Below, in pieces: positions 1 through 8,613 of a stretch of 64,000 nucleotides of DNA. The stretch lies in the NCBI RefSeq assembly GCF_000007345.1, contig NC_003552.1, forward strand, positions 5,642,001 to 5,706,000, written 5' to 3'. The DNA is from Methanosarcina acetivorans C2A. GTDB lineage: Archaea; Halobacteriota; Methanosarcinia; Methanosarcinales; Methanosarcinaceae. Numbering within the stretch: position 1 is the first letter of the stretch; each line of letters opens with the position of its first letter. The notes under the pieces are model-generated. The model saw nothing but the letters and a program-made list of their open reading frames with translations. It ran no database searches and was not told where the DNA came from. A program made the position numbers and the translations under genes.

Positions 1-140
1 GAAGCAATTTCATCAAGCTGCGCTCCAGAATATTTAGAAGTTTCAACTATGCTATTGCCTTCAGCGAAAACCAGAAATGCTGAAAAAGCAGCCAGAGCCA
101 GAAAGGCGGCAAGTACTACGATGGTACTATTTACTTTCAT
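1..140 (-). CDS. Partial exported protein, N-terminus only
   Basis: The reading frame starts at an ATG (138-140, minus strand) and runs off the left edge after about 46 residues. It begins with a charged residue (MKVNST) followed by a long Ala/Leu/Val/Phe stretch ending near AEGNS, a typical Sec signal peptide or membrane anchor. A GGGGG Shine-Dalgarno-like run lies 6 nt before the ATG, which supports this start. The mature part is too short to assign a family, so the function is unknown. Confidence 0.6.
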   Translation of the reverse strand, partial: MKVNSTIVVLAAFLALAAFSAFLVFAEGNSIVETSKYSGAQLDEIA

Positions 141-425
141 TCGAATCCCCCAACCCAGAGAAGACAAACAACAAACTCTCCAACCAAATATAAATCTGCA
201 TTCTTCCTAGAAGAACTTTTTTCTTTTATTTCAATGTTTTGTGCATTGACACTATTAAGTCAATAAAAAAGATAAGGACTCTACTGTAAAATAAAAGAAT
301 GATTATATAAAGTTATACTGAAAAAATAAATAATGAAGTAAAATTAAAGAGTCCTGAAGCCGGGTTTAAAATATGAAACCTTACAAAAAAAAGAAAAAAT
401 ATGAATTAAAAGTAAAAAATATAAA

Positions 426-884
426 TTATTTCTGCTTTTTTGGCTTTGATTTTTCTTTTTGCCTTTCCTTCTGCTGGTTAAAAACAGATGGCAAATGAAG
501 GGCATATGAACCCTCCTCCCTGATTGCCATAACAAGTTCTTTTCGCTCTAAAAGGGAATCCAGATTAAGTTCGTAAGAGCCGGGACCAAGAATCCTTACA
601 GATTCCACTCTCTCTTCATCAGTTTTGCTTTCATTTTCTGATTGCTGCTCCCTGTCTTCTTCTCCTGATGCTAGGGCCTCGTCAATATTCCTGACAACCT
701 CATCCAGAGAGGCTTCTAGATCCAGTTTTTGTTCTTCCAGAGCGGGCCGTCCCTGGTTTTCCAGACCTTCTGGCTCTTTTTTCACATAAAGGAACTTATT
801 CCAGCCGCAGTTAGGGCAGCCGCTGAGGATTACAGAATCCCCGTCTTCAAAAATAGTTCCGCATCTGGTACATCTATGGGGCAT
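426..884 (-). CDS. Zn-ribbon protein (COG3364-like)
   Basis: Small soluble protein of about 152 residues. The N-terminus carries two CxxC knuckles (MPHRCTRCGTIF and SGCPNCGW), a rubredoxin-like zinc ribbon, followed by FLYV. The middle is acidic and low in complexity. The C-terminal third (VRILGPGSYELNLDSLLER) ends in a Lys/Gln-rich tail. This layout matches an archaeal Zn-ribbon family of unknown function in which the ribbon begins at residue 1. I therefore use the ATG at 884, preceded by GGTGA, rather than the upstream one at 902. The gene stands alone. A nucleic-acid or ribosome-linked role is only a guess. Confidence 0.75.
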   Translation of the reverse strand: MPHRCTRCGTIFEDGDSVILSGCPNCGWNKFLYVKKEPEGLENQGRPALEEQKLDLEASLDEVVRNIDEALASGEEDREQQSENESKTDEERVESVRILGPGSYELNLDSLLERKELVMAIREEGSYALHLPSVFNQQKERQKEKSKPKKQK

Positions 885-1045
885 GAGTTCACCGGTAATC
901 AATAATAAGACTTAGTCGCTGTAAATTTTGATCGTACAGTAATAGCTTAATTAATATGTTGGATTAAACTGATTTTTAAATGACCAATTTAGAAGGTACT
1001 TTAACAGACGATGAGGTTTTCTCTTACAGGATTGGCACCTTAAGG

Positions 1046-1167
1046 GATTGACATATTATGGGAATTGACACATTATGGAATTGACACATTATGGAATTGA
1101 CACATTATGGAATTGACACATTATGGAATTGACACATTATGGAATTGACACATTATGGAATTGACAC
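1046..1167. repeat. 16-bp tandem repeat array, six exact copies
   Basis: Six exact copies of a 16-bp unit (AATTGACACATTATGG) run from 1063 to 1158. A degenerate copy flanks them on the left (1046-1062) and a partial copy on the right (1159-1167). The array lies in an otherwise gene-free stretch (885-1517) downstream of the phosphoribosyltransferase gene and upstream of the Zn-ribbon gene, both on the minus strand. It may lie in the promoter region of the Zn-ribbon gene. I see no other gene in this gap; a 96-codon plus-strand frame at 1226-1516 has no recognisable features. Confidence 0.9.
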
Positions 1168-1517
1168 TTATATTAGTATACCTTAAATGATATCTTAAAT
1201 AAATACCTTTAATAAATATGTATATTTGTATTTACAGTTTTTTTATTTAGTAACTTTGACGAAAGATTTGCCTTCAACCTCAAGGTTTTTTGCCCCTACC
1301 GGTTTAAACATCCGCCTTCGGGAGAAGGAAAACTCCATGTTCTTCTTTGGCATGGAAGTACTCAATTTGAAGAGTACTTTCGTCATTTTGTACCTGCTAT
1401 TTGAAGAACTTCATGTTTGTTTTTGGTTCTCTTGTTTCTACAATATAACCATTGATGTGCAAACTGCTGATACGGACTATGGCACACAATCATATCGAGA
1501 CATAAACATACAATAGA

Positions 1518-2243
1518 TTATAGAAGTTTCCAGTACTTCTTCCCGTCAATAACCTGAGAACTGGTTCTATGGGTTCGATCCATCTCTTCCAGAACTTCCG
1601 GGAGCCTGCCGGGCTGGGTAATTTCAAAAACTACCGGGTCGAGGGCATGGTTTATGTAAAGACTGTGTTTGAGATCTTCAAGGCTCCAGAGTTTTTCTGG
1701 GTCTTTTCTCATGTTTTTTGCCAGAATACTTATCATATCTTCCATAAAATTCCATGGATAGACGATCCATGCCCAGTCTTCAAGCCGCTCTCCCACATAA
1801 TCGGGGTCAATTTTCGAGCTCCCCAGATATTGTAAAGAAGCGGTTCGGACCTCTCTGGGATTCCTGGCTTCTACGTAAGCTTTAGCGCTGATCATACTTT
1901 CCCCTGTATCCACAATATCATCTACGATCAGCACTTTTTTGCCCTTAATCACATCGGCCGGAAGAGGGTATCGAATATAAGGCTCACCGGTGTCGATAGC
2001 TGCAGTTCCTGTGTAATGCTCTATTTTAAGGCTTGACAGGTCATCAAGTCCCAGGAAATCACACAGCACACGCCCCGCAAACCAGCCTCCTCTGGCAAGT
2101 GCGATAATAACATCCGGTTCATACTCCGAGCTTTTGATATCTCTTGAAATGTTTCGGCACAGGTTGTAAATGTAGTCCCAGTTCGTAAGCACACATCTAA
2201 ATGATTTTATGTAAAACCCTCCAGAATCCGAAGCCCGGTGCAT
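1518..2243 (-). CDS. Phosphoribosyltransferase (COG2236 type)
   Basis: Type I phosphoribosyltransferase-fold protein of 241 residues as read from the ATG at 2243. The PRPP-binding signature VLIVDDIVDTGES lies at residues 104-116, preceded by DVIIALARGGWFAGRVL, the N-terminal PRTase strand. Family members are annotated as predicted purine or xanthine-type phosphoribosyltransferases that transfer a base to PRPP in the cytosol; the exact base cannot be read from sequence. The N-terminus is uncertain. The first 11 codons contain an in-frame GGAGG seven nt before an ATA codon at 2210, and the family-like sequence (KSFRCVLTNWDYIYNLCR) begins right after it. Confidence 0.8.
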   Translation of the reverse strand: MHRASDSGGFYIKSFRCVLTNWDYIYNLCRNISRDIKSSEYEPDVIIALARGGWFAGRVLCDFLGLDDLSSLKIEHYTGTAAIDTGEPYIRYPLPADVIKGKKVLIVDDIVDTGESMISAKAYVEARNPREVRTASLQYLGSSKIDPDYVGERLEDWAWIVYPWNFMEDMISILAKNMRKDPEKLWSLEDLKHSLYINHALDPVVFEITQPGRLPEVLEEMDRTHRTSSQVIDGKKYWKLL

Positions 2244-2469
2244 TGGTCAGGAGATTTATTGTTTCAGGAGCCTTCAGGTCAGGATTCCACTTTCGAGGAT
2301 ATATAATAGACCATAACTTTAAGTTTTCTTATCTTGTTAAAAAAATAATTCAGAAAAAGACTAAAAAAGAGATGCTTCAAAAACAAATTTAAAACCTTAC
2401 GAACATAATTAGATGAAGTTAAAATATTATTTCAAAAAGCCTTTAACATTAAAGCCCTTCGATTACTGC

Positions 2470-2560
2470 TCCTGAAAGTACAGGCTCAAGAGAGCTTCCT
2501 GAAAGTGAGAAAAATCTAAAATAGGTTTTCCATAGAAAAGTGAGTCCTGAAAGTGAGAAC
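2470..2560 (+). repeat. Direct repeats upstream of FilR1 regulator
   Basis: The motif TCCTGAAAGT occurs three times in the 100 bases before the regulator at 2562. The last two copies extend to TCCTGAAAGTGAGAA. Direct repeats just ahead of a transcription factor gene could be an autoregulatory operator or simple local duplication. The last copy supplies the GTGAG that may serve as ribosome-binding site. The rest of the 2244-2561 gap shows nothing else. Confidence 0.4.
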
Positions 2561-2561
2561 A

Positions 2562-3344
2562 ATGGATAAAATGCTGACAGACCTGCTCTTTATGTCCCAG
2601 AAAAGAAAGGACCTTTTGCTTCTTCTAAGAAACGGAGGGAAAACAATAGAGGAAATTATAGATACTCTTAATGTTACCTCGACGGGAATGCTCCCTCAAA
2701 TAAAAAAATTAAAGGATGATTCACTGGTTTTGCAGGATGAAAAGGAATACAGGCTTACCCCTCTGGCAGAAATTCTGGTTGAAAAAATGCAGCCTCTTCT
2801 TGATATTCTTGAGGTTATCGAGGAAAATAAGGATTTCTGGCAGGAGCGAGACCTGAGTGGTTTGCCTCCAGCATTTCTCGAAAGGCTTAACGAATTAAAA
2901 CCTTATTCTCTTGTAAAACCCGACAACGACAAACTTTTTGAGACTCATTCAGTATTTCTGGAAAACGTGGAAAAATCAAAAGACATCCTTTCTCTGGCTT
3001 CGATATTCCACCCGGTATTTTCGGAGACATTTCTGAGAACTGATGACAAAGATTCCGAAATTACCCTTATAGTAACAAAAAGAATTTATGAAAGGCTGAG
3101 AACCGACTTTGAAAAAAAACTGGAACTTTACCTGAAACAGGAGAAAAAGCGGCTTTTTGTCTGCGACAACGAAGTAAAAATAGCTATGATGACAAAAACC
3201 GAACATTTCATGATGGCAGATTTCCTTACATGGAAAGGAGCCTATGACCGGGAGAGTATCATAAGCTTTGAACCTGCTCCTATAAAGTGGGCTGAAGACC
3301 TCATTCTCTATTATAAAGGTCAGGCTCAGGAGATTAAGAGGTAA
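2562..3344 (+). CDS. Winged-helix regulator with FilR1 domain
   Basis: Transcription regulator of about 260 residues. Residues 1-80 form an ArsR-like winged helix (RKDLLLLLRNGGKTIEEIID, then a recognition helix STGMLPQIKKLKDD and a wing ending RLTPLAEILVEKM). The remainder matches the methanogen FilR1/DUF1724 domain seen in Methanosarcina regulators, including the Msr regulators of methyl-transfer genes: a helical linker (LLDILEVIEENKDFWQERDLSGLP) and an alpha/beta sensor part. The ATG at 2562 is preferred; an in-frame GTG lies at 2553. A second family member is at 59530-60285. The target genes and ligand are unknown. The 3' end overlaps the convergent pseudogene by about 20 bases. Confidence 0.8.
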   Translation: MDKMLTDLLFMSQKRKDLLLLLRNGGKTIEEIIDTLNVTSTGMLPQIKKLKDDSLVLQDEKEYRLTPLAEILVEKMQPLLDILEVIEENKDFWQERDLSGLPPAFLERLNELKPYSLVKPDNDKLFETHSVFLENVEKSKDILSLASIFHPVFSETFLRTDDKDSEITLIVTKRIYERLRTDFEKKLELYLKQEKKRLFVCDNEVKIAMMTKTEHFMMADFLTWKGAYDRESIISFEPAPIKWAEDLILYYKGQAQEIKR

Positions 3345-4116
3345 ATCCTGGCAAAAGAATCATCGAGAGAAGGTTTGGTCTCAACATAAATTATTCCGTC
3401 TCTACAAGCTAAAAAATATCCCGATTTTTCTTTGTAAAGGTTTCCGACTTTATATCCGGAAGTACTGCATTTTTTGTAATCAAGAATCCTTAAACTGAAC
3501 ACCAGCCTGTATAGACCGCTTTTCTTCAACAGAGTAGAATGATACTTCGGAGTACCGTTTAAAAAGTGAAAGACCCTCTCGACACTCCAGTCCTCCCACT
3601 TTATCAGCTTATTATATTCTTCGGGTTTGACTTTTCTGGCCCTTGAGGTAGGACTGGAAACTGGCTGCTTTTTAGTCTCAACACCTCCGTTTTCAAGAGC
3701 TTCCATTGTCTTTCTGAGCAGTTTAATCCCGGCGGAGGCTAATTTTTGACGGATTGCTTTAAATTTCTCCCCTGGACTTAAAAAGACACGTTCCTGATAG
3801 ATGACGTTCCCTGTATCTTCTCTGATAGATGACGTTCCCTGTATCTTCTCTGATAGATGACGTTCCCTGTATCTTCTCCTTTGTCTACGTAGTGCAGGGT
3901 AACCCCTGGATCAAGTATATAATCATAATACTGCCAGAACAGCGGATTTGGTCCCCCGTACTCCGGAAGGTACGAATAATGAATATTAACAGTACCGTAT
4001 GAAGGAACATTGAAGACATTCTCCTTCAATAGGTGAGACATCGAAAACACAACGATAAGATCGGGTTCCAAATTCCTAATATTATTAAAACAAAATTGAA
4101 AGCAAAAGTTAATCAA
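3326..4116 (-). pseudogene. Formyltransferase gene disrupted by 28-bp triplication
   Basis: Two minus-strand frames together encode most of a formyltransferase-family protein. The upstream part (4116 to about 3870) carries the catalytic-domain end: LEPDLIVVFS, NIHYSYLPEYGGPNP, and DPGVTLHYVDKGEDTGNVIYQ. The downstream part (from ~3793 to 3326) carries ERVFLSPGEKFKAIRQ and the C-terminal domain (VKPEEYNKLIKWEDWSVERV). At the junction a 28-bp unit is present three times (about 3794-3877). With one copy the frame would read straight through GEDTGNVIYQERVFL. The two extra copies (56 bp) shift the frame and lead to a stop. The first ~80 residues of the family (formyl-folate site) are also missing, with no homologous remnant upstream. 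Probably inactive. Confidence 0.85.
3794..3877. repeat. 28-bp direct repeat, three copies
   Basis: Three head-to-tail copies of a 28-bp unit (starting TGATAGATGACGTTCCC on the plus strand) interrupt the formyltransferase coding sequence. The copies look identical to each other. Because 28 is not a multiple of three, copy-number change switches the reading frame. A one-copy state would restore continuity of the two frames. Confidence 0.9.
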
Positions 4117-4264
4117 AATTTTTGAATTAAAGATCCATTTTTAATAAAAACCGAGAAAAATAATCCATTGTTAAAACTGCGGACAGAACTGAAGTTTAAG
4201 CAAAAGATAAATTCGAACAGGCTTATCCCTCCATATATAAATTTGAAAGCGAAGAGGAAGATAA

Positions 4265-5107
4265 ATGAAAGGAAGAATAAATAGCAATTCTTTAAAAGCT
4301 GTGAAACTGGTAGCAATCCTGTTCATGATCTTTGCAGTTGCTCTTTCCGGCTGTGTTGACAATGGACAGAATAATACGGATAACCAGACAATAGGTTCGG
4401 CAAACGAGAGCCAGAATACCGGCAATGAAGAATACATATATGGTGTGGCAAATGTTGAAAATATCGATATTCTGACTCTGGAATCTTTCCCCGTGCAGAT
4501 ACACGTGATAGCAGAAGGCCACCTGCCTGATGGATGCACTGAGATTGATGAAATAAAGACTGAAACGGATGGAAATACTTTCAATATCAATATTACGACG
4601 AAACGCCCAAAAGAAGCAATCTGTACCCAGGCTATAGAGAGTTTTACGGAAACGATCCCTCTTGAAGTCCAGGGCCTCAGTGCAGGAAACTATACTGTAA
4701 ACGTTAACGGAGTAAACGGGTCATTCGAACTTGCAGTTGATAACACTCTAGATGAAACTCCCGAAGCTATGCCACCGGAACAGCAGGTAATAACCGAAGC
4801 TGGCAATGGAACAACTATAAGCCTCGAAAAAGGAGAGACTTTTTACCTGAGACTTGAGGAAAACCCAACAACGGGATACTCCTGGGAGCTCAACCTGAGC
4901 CAGGGGCTCAGTCTGGTTTCGGACGATTACTATCCCCCCGAGGCTGAAGAAAGTGAACAGCCCCTTCTTGGTGCCGGAGGAGTTCACCTCTGGGAAATAA
5001 AAGCCGACTCCGAGGGAAAACAGCAGGCAACGGCAATATATAAAAGATCCTGGGAAAATGAAACTGGCACGGAAGACAAATTTATACTTAATGTTGAAGT
5101 GGCCTGA
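4265..5107 (+). CDS. Lipoprotein with chagasin-type protease-inhibitor domain
   Basis: Exported protein of 280 residues. A signal peptide ends in the lipobox ALSGC (Cys at about residue 31), followed by an Asn/Gln/Thr-rich linker, so it is probably lipid-anchored outside the cell. Residues ~75-160 form a first beta-rich domain. Residues ~175-280 match the chagasin (inhibitor I42) fold: the loop motif NPTTGYSW, then GAGGVHLWEIKA and YKRSWE. Chagasins block papain-like cysteine proteases by presenting these three loops. GAGG precedes the ATG by 7 nt. It is the only intact gene between a pseudogene and a repeat-rich spacer. The family call is good; the target protease is unknown. Confidence 0.8.
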   Translation: MKGRINSNSLKAVKLVAILFMIFAVALSGCVDNGQNNTDNQTIGSANESQNTGNEEYIYGVANVENIDILTLESFPVQIHVIAEGHLPDGCTEIDEIKTETDGNTFNINITTKRPKEAICTQAIESFTETIPLEVQGLSAGNYTVNVNGVNGSFELAVDNTLDETPEAMPPEQQVITEAGNGTTISLEKGETFYLRLEENPTTGYSWELNLSQGLSLVSDDYYPPEAEESEQPLLGAGGVHLWEIKADSEGKQQATAIYKRSWENETGTEDKFILNVEVA

Positions 5108-5233
5108 ACTGCAGTCCCGCTTTTTATGCCTCTACTCTCTCTTCTAATTCCCTTTTTATCTTCTCTCGAGTAAGAGGGTAAGGGGCATGAAAATTTTACT
5201 TTCTGTCATCATCAGCCCTGTTTTCGAGCGAGT

Positions 5234-5425
5234 TCACGGGATCCCAAGAGCCTGTTTTAAGTCTTTGAGACAATTGTCGCAAATATAAGATGTACCTATC
5301 TGGGTACACCCGAGTATATTTACATCTTCCTTGTGTTCTTTTTCTTCCGGGCTTCCGGGATAGCTTTCGCAGTAAATTCCACATTTCACTTCACAGTAAG
5401 TTCCGCAGAAGAGACATTTTGTCAT
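5234..5425 (-). CDS. Small Cys-rich protein, probably Zn-binding
   Basis: A 63-residue protein starting at MTKCLFCGTYC. Nine cysteines fall in a metal-site pattern: CLFCGTYCEVKCGIYC at the N-terminus, one central Cys, and CDNC near the C-terminus. The frame stays open upstream to 5611, but that part is encoded by short repeats and looks non-coding. An AT-rich TATA-like box (AATATATTATATC) lies about 25 nt upstream of the ATG, and no Shine-Dalgarno is seen, which fits a leaderless mRNA. I do not recognise the family. Confidence 0.55.
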   Translation of the reverse strand: MTKCLFCGTYCEVKCGIYCESYPGSPEEKEHKEDVNILGCTQIGTSYICDNCLKDLKQALGIP

Positions 5426-5449
5426 AGTATTATTTAGGGCTTCAGATAT

Positions 5450-5745
5450 AATATATTCCCTCGCTCGAATTGCGCCAGCAGAATTGCGGCTCTGCAGCCC
5501 GAGTTTCGTTTCCCGAGTTTCGCTTCCCGAGTTTCGCTTCGGGAGCACGAGGTCTGTTTCGCTCCGCTCAAGCAGACTAATTTGCAGATAAAAATCGGGA
5601 GCTTCGCTCAAGCAGACTGTTTATGGGAAGAAGTGAGCTGTGCTCAAGCGACTAATATTATAGGTAAAAATCGGGAACTTCGCCCAGAAGGACCATTTAT
5701 AAGGACCAATTTATAGTTATAGTCGTGAGCTTCGCTCGCAAAGAG
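5450..5745. repeat. Short repeat-rich non-coding stretch
   Basis: A cluster of GC-rich short repeats. GAGTTTCG(C/T)TTCCC occurs in tandem near 5510-5540, and TAAAAATCGGGA(G/A)CTTCGC recurs at about 5588 and 5667. Variants of AGCTTCGCTCAAGCAGACT recur as well. The composition differs from the AT-rich surroundings. No convincing gene is seen between 5426 and 6187; a 60-codon frame at 5725-5907 overlaps the dispersed element described separately. Confidence 0.6.
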
Positions 5746-5820
5746 GATTACTTGATGGGTAAAAGCAGTAAACTCTGCGTAAGAGGATTAAGTTCCAATT
5801 ATCTTAAATCCGTACAACAT

Positions 5821-5880
5821 CATTCGCTGTATCATGTCGTTCTTTTCTCGCTGGACGCAGGAGAGCGACTTTTCCCATTA
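5821..5880 (+). repeat. Dispersed intergenic element, copy 1
   Basis: About 60 bp that reappear in inverted orientation at 45849-45908, at roughly 78 percent identity by eye. The shared core is TGTCGTTC and GACGCAGGAGAGCG. The flanks of the core can pair (CGCT...AGCG) into a small hairpin. Both copies are intergenic. Confidence 0.6.
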
Positions 5881-6187
5881 AAAAAGAAGAGGAAAGCCAG
5901 AAAGTAAAAAATGGGATAAATCTGAGGGGATGCGATAAAAGTAGAATTAAATATACCTGAAAAAATTCATTTTCGAGTCTATTTTCCTTTAATCAGGGAT
6001 CACCAGAAAACTTGGAGAAATAGGGAAGAACTTAAATAAAATTACAATGAAGTTGAGGAGTTCTTCTGATAAGAGTTTAACTTTCTTAATGCTGAAGAAG
6101 AGAGAGTAGAGCGAAAAGTATATAAACTATCGTTAGTATGTTCTGATAGCTGTCCCTGGCAAAGTGACCTGATCAATAGAACACTGT

Positions 6188-6262
6188 AGCGGGGTGGGGT
6201 AGCCAGGAGATCCCGACGGGCTCATAACCCGTAGACCGATGGTTCGAATCCATCCCCCGCTA
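6188..6262 (+). tRNA. Initiator tRNA-Met (CAU), copy 1
   Basis: Complete 75-nt cloverleaf. The acceptor stem AGCGGGG pairs with CCCCGCT, and the anticodon loop reads CTCATAA. Three G-C pairs (GGG/CCC) in the anticodon stem and an A1-U72 pair mark it as the archaeal initiator. The 3' CCA is not encoded. A TATA-like AAGTATATAAAC lies at about 6115-6126. Confidence 0.95.
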
Positions 6263-6320
6263 TAAAGAGATTTTTTTCAGATCAGTTTCCTTTACCAGCC
6301 TATTCATCCTATAACATTGT

Positions 6321-6395
6321 AGCGGGGTGGGGTAGCCAGGAGATCCCGACGGGCTCATAACCCGTAGACCGATGGTTCGAATCCATCCCCCGCTA
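6321..6395 (+). tRNA. Initiator tRNA-Met (CAU), copy 2
   Basis: Identical over all 75 nt to the copy at 6188-6262 and only 58 nt downstream of it. It has the same GGG/CCC anticodon stem and A1-U72 initiator features. No separate TATA box is obvious in the short spacer, so the two are probably co-transcribed. Confidence 0.95.
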
Positions 6396-6506
6396 TAAAA
6401 AACATTTAGAAATTGATTTTCTTTTTTGTACCAACCATTTGAATTATCGCGGGTTTTTTTACCGTACCTATTGTTCTTCCATACCTCTATTTTTTATATC
6501 CGGGCA

Positions 6507-6665
6507 CTCATTATATTCAGAAAATTCAAATCCTATCTAAAAAACTCCTCATTATATCCAGAAAACTCAAATCCTATCTAAAAAACTCCTCATTATATCC
6601 AGAAAACTCAAATCCTATCTAAACAACTCAAATCCTATCTGAACAACTCAAATTCTACCTAAATC
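6507..6665. repeat. 41-bp tandem repeat, three copies, with 18-bp sub-repeats
   Basis: Three units of 41 bp begin at 6507, 6548 and 6589 (each CTCATTATAT(T/C)CAGAAAA...). They are followed by further copies of the inner sub-unit ACTCAAATCCTATCT up to about 6665. Non-coding AT-rich spacer between the tRNA genes and SRP54. Confidence 0.85.
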
Positions 6666-6850
6666 CTGTCTAATCCCAATCCTATCCAATCCTATCTTAT
6701 ACATTCGATCATACCTTTTTCAAGAATCAGAAACTCAAAGGCTTATTAAGTAAGGATCGCTTTCTTATACAGGGTTAAAATAAATTCAAAAAAAGATCAA
6801 CTTCATACAGGGTAAAAATAAAAGCGAGAAAAAGTAACTCTTGCACAGAC

Positions 6851-6900
6851 TAATAAACGGAACTTACTAATAAACGGAACTTGCTAATAAACGGAACCCA
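6851..6900. repeat. 17-bp tandem repeat, three copies, upstream of SRP54
   Basis: Three near-identical copies of TAATAAACGGAACTTRC at 6851, 6868 and 6885 (the last diverges in its final bases). They end 60 nt before the SRP54 start codon and so sit in its promoter or 5' untranslated region. Nothing else is seen in the 6396-6959 gap apart from this and the 41-bp array. Confidence 0.85.
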
Positions 6901-6959
6901 ATACATTTGGAATTTAATATTTCCTATCCATTCTTAAAATCAAGCAGGACGATTCTCAT

Positions 6960-8282
6960 ATGGTAATGGAAAAACTCGGAGACTCCTTACAGGGGGCACT
7001 CAAGAAACTGATCGGCGCGGGGAGAATTGATGAGCGCACGGTCAATGAAGTAGTAAAAGACATTCAGAGGGCTTTGCTCCAGGCCGATGTTAACGTAAAA
7101 CTTGTCATGGGGATGTCCCAGAGGATTAAAGAACGTGCAATGAAAGAAGAACCGCCTGCGGGTATGAATCCGAGGGAGCACGTAATCCGCATCGTGTACC
7201 AGGAACTGATGGAAATCATAGGGAAGGGGGCGGAGATCCAGCTCAAACCCCAGACCATCATGATGGTGGGGCTGCAGGGGAGCGGAAAAACCACAAGTGC
7301 TGCAAAACTTGCCCGCTATTTCCAGAGAAAAGGACTTAAAGCAGGTGTTGTTGCCGCAGATACTTTCAGGCCCGGAGCTTACCACCAGCTCAAGACTCTC
7401 GCTGAAAAACTCAATGTGGGTTTTTATGGAGAAGAAGGAAATCCCGATGCTGTCGAGATTACCAAAAACGGGCTTAAAGCCCTTGAAAAATACGATATAA
7501 GAATAGTGGATACTGCAGGCAGGCATGCCCTTGAAGCCGACCTGATAGAAGAAATGGAACGGATCCATGCTGTTGCAAAACCCGACCACAAGTTCATGGT
7601 TCTGGATGCAGGCATAGGGCAGCAGGCAAGCCAGCAGGCACATGCTTTCAACGACTCTGTGGGAATCACAGGAGTTATCATCACAAAACTGGACGGGACA
7701 GCAAAAGGTGGCGGAGCCCTTTCAGCCGTTTCCGAAACAAAGGCTCCGATTGCTTTTATCGGAGTTGGGGAAACCCCGGAAGACTTTGAAAAGTTCGAAG
7801 CTGACAGGTTCATTTCAAGGCTGCTCGGAATGGGAGACCTCAAGAGCCTGATGGAAAAAGCTGAAGAGAGCCTGAGCGAAGAAGACGTAAATGTCGAAGC
7901 CCTGATGCAGGGACGCTTCACCCTTAAGGATATGTACAAGCAACTCGAAGCGATGAACAAGATGGGCCCTCTCAAACAGATCATGTCCATGCTCCCAATG
8001 GGTATGGGAGGCATGAAGTTCTCAGACGAAATGTTCCAGGCTACCAGTGACAAAATGAAAAACTACAAGGTCATCATGGACTCGATGACAGAAGAGGAAA
8101 TGACAGACCCAAGGGTCATAGGCGGATCAAGGATCAAGAGGATCTCGAAGGGTTCGGGCTGCAGCTCAGAGGACGTAAGGGAGCTTCTGAAATACCACAA
8201 AACCATGCAGACGGCTTTAAAAGGCTTCAGAGGAGGAAAATTCAATATTCAGAAAATGATGAAGAAGAAAATGGGGATGTAA
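6960..8282 (+). CDS. srp54: Signal recognition particle 54 kDa protein (SRP54/Ffh)
   Basis: GTPase subunit of the signal recognition particle. It binds 7S RNA and signal peptides and targets ribosomes to the membrane through FtsY. The 440 residues are normal for archaea. The N domain is residues 1-95 ([12 protein letters not shown]). The G domain follows: P-loop GLQGSGKTT at 104-112, [11 protein letters not shown] near 135, DTAGRH near 183 and [11 protein letters not shown] near 243. The Met-rich M domain starts near residue 300 ([17 protein letters not shown], and an RNA-binding helix [13 protein letters not shown]). The start at 6960 gives the family N-terminus [14 protein letters not shown] lies about 10 nt upstream. 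It is a single gene with no operon partner here. Confidence 0.97.
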   Translation: MVMEKLGDSLQGALKKLIGAGRIDERTVNEVVKDIQRALLQADVNVKLVMGMSQRIKERAMKEEPPAGMNPREHVIRIVYQELMEIIGKGAEIQLKPQTIMMVGLQGSGKTTSAAKLARYFQRKGLKAGVVAADTFRPGAYHQLKTLAEKLNVGFYGEEGNPDAVEITKNGLKALEKYDIRIVDTAGRHALEADLIEEMERIHAVAKPDHKFMVLDAGIGQQASQQAHAFNDSVGITGVIITKLDGTAKGGGALSAVSETKAPIAFIGVGETPEDFEKFEADRFISRLLGMGDLKSLMEKAEESLSEEDVNVEALMQGRFTLKDMYKQLEAMNKMGPLKQIMSMLPMGMGGMKFSDEMFQATSDKMKNYKVIMDSMTEEEMTDPRVIGGSRIKRISKGSGCSSEDVRELLKYHKTMQTALKGFRGGKFNIQKMMKKKMGM

Positions 8283-8476
8283 TAATCCCCGAGTTCTCTT
8301 TTCTGTCGTTTTCAGAACTTTTTCTTGAGAACTCAGTTTTGAGGACTCATTTATCGCTGCATCTACTTATCGAATTAATACTGATCCCACATTTCACGTA
8401 TTTTTTTTGGATATCAACATTTTGCAATTTGATCGAAAAAAGTGAAAATGAGATAGTGTGGAGAAATTACTAAAAA

Positions 8477-8542
8477 ACATAAACCAAATACTGGCTTTTA
8501 AATCTGACAGAACAGGATGAGTTTGCCCGCTCCGTCAGATTT
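8477..8542 (-). terminator. 3' hairpin region of the 2.9-kres PKD gene
   Basis: Downstream of the PKD gene stop (minus strand) lies an inverted repeat, AAATCTGAC (8500-8508) with GTCAGATTT (8534-8542), followed in the transcript by a weaker CCA/TGG hairpin and a T run. Closely similar sequence occupies the same position after the second PKD gene at 18346-18415. SRP54 converges from the left, so the element may end both transcripts. The rest of 8283-8613 shows nothing. Confidence 0.55.
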
Positions 8543-8613
8543 GAACAATAAATTCTCCACAACCTTAGTATTGAATTTCCATTGTTTTTCAATTTGAAAT
8601 CTTTTTCTCCTCG

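Noticed and set aside
1046-1167. CRISPR array
   Set aside because: The 16-bp units are contiguous with no spacers and no cas genes nearby.
1226-1516. 96-codon plus-strand frame
   Set aside because: No domain, no ribosome-binding site and biased, Phe-rich composition; it lies in spacer next to a tandem array.
5426-5611. N-terminal extension of the small Cys-rich protein
   Set aside because: It is encoded by short GC-rich repeats, and a TATA-like box sits just before the internal ATG at 5425.
5725-5907. 60-codon frame over the dispersed element
   Set aside because: The other copy of the element is in opposite orientation relative to its local frame, so no protein is conserved.
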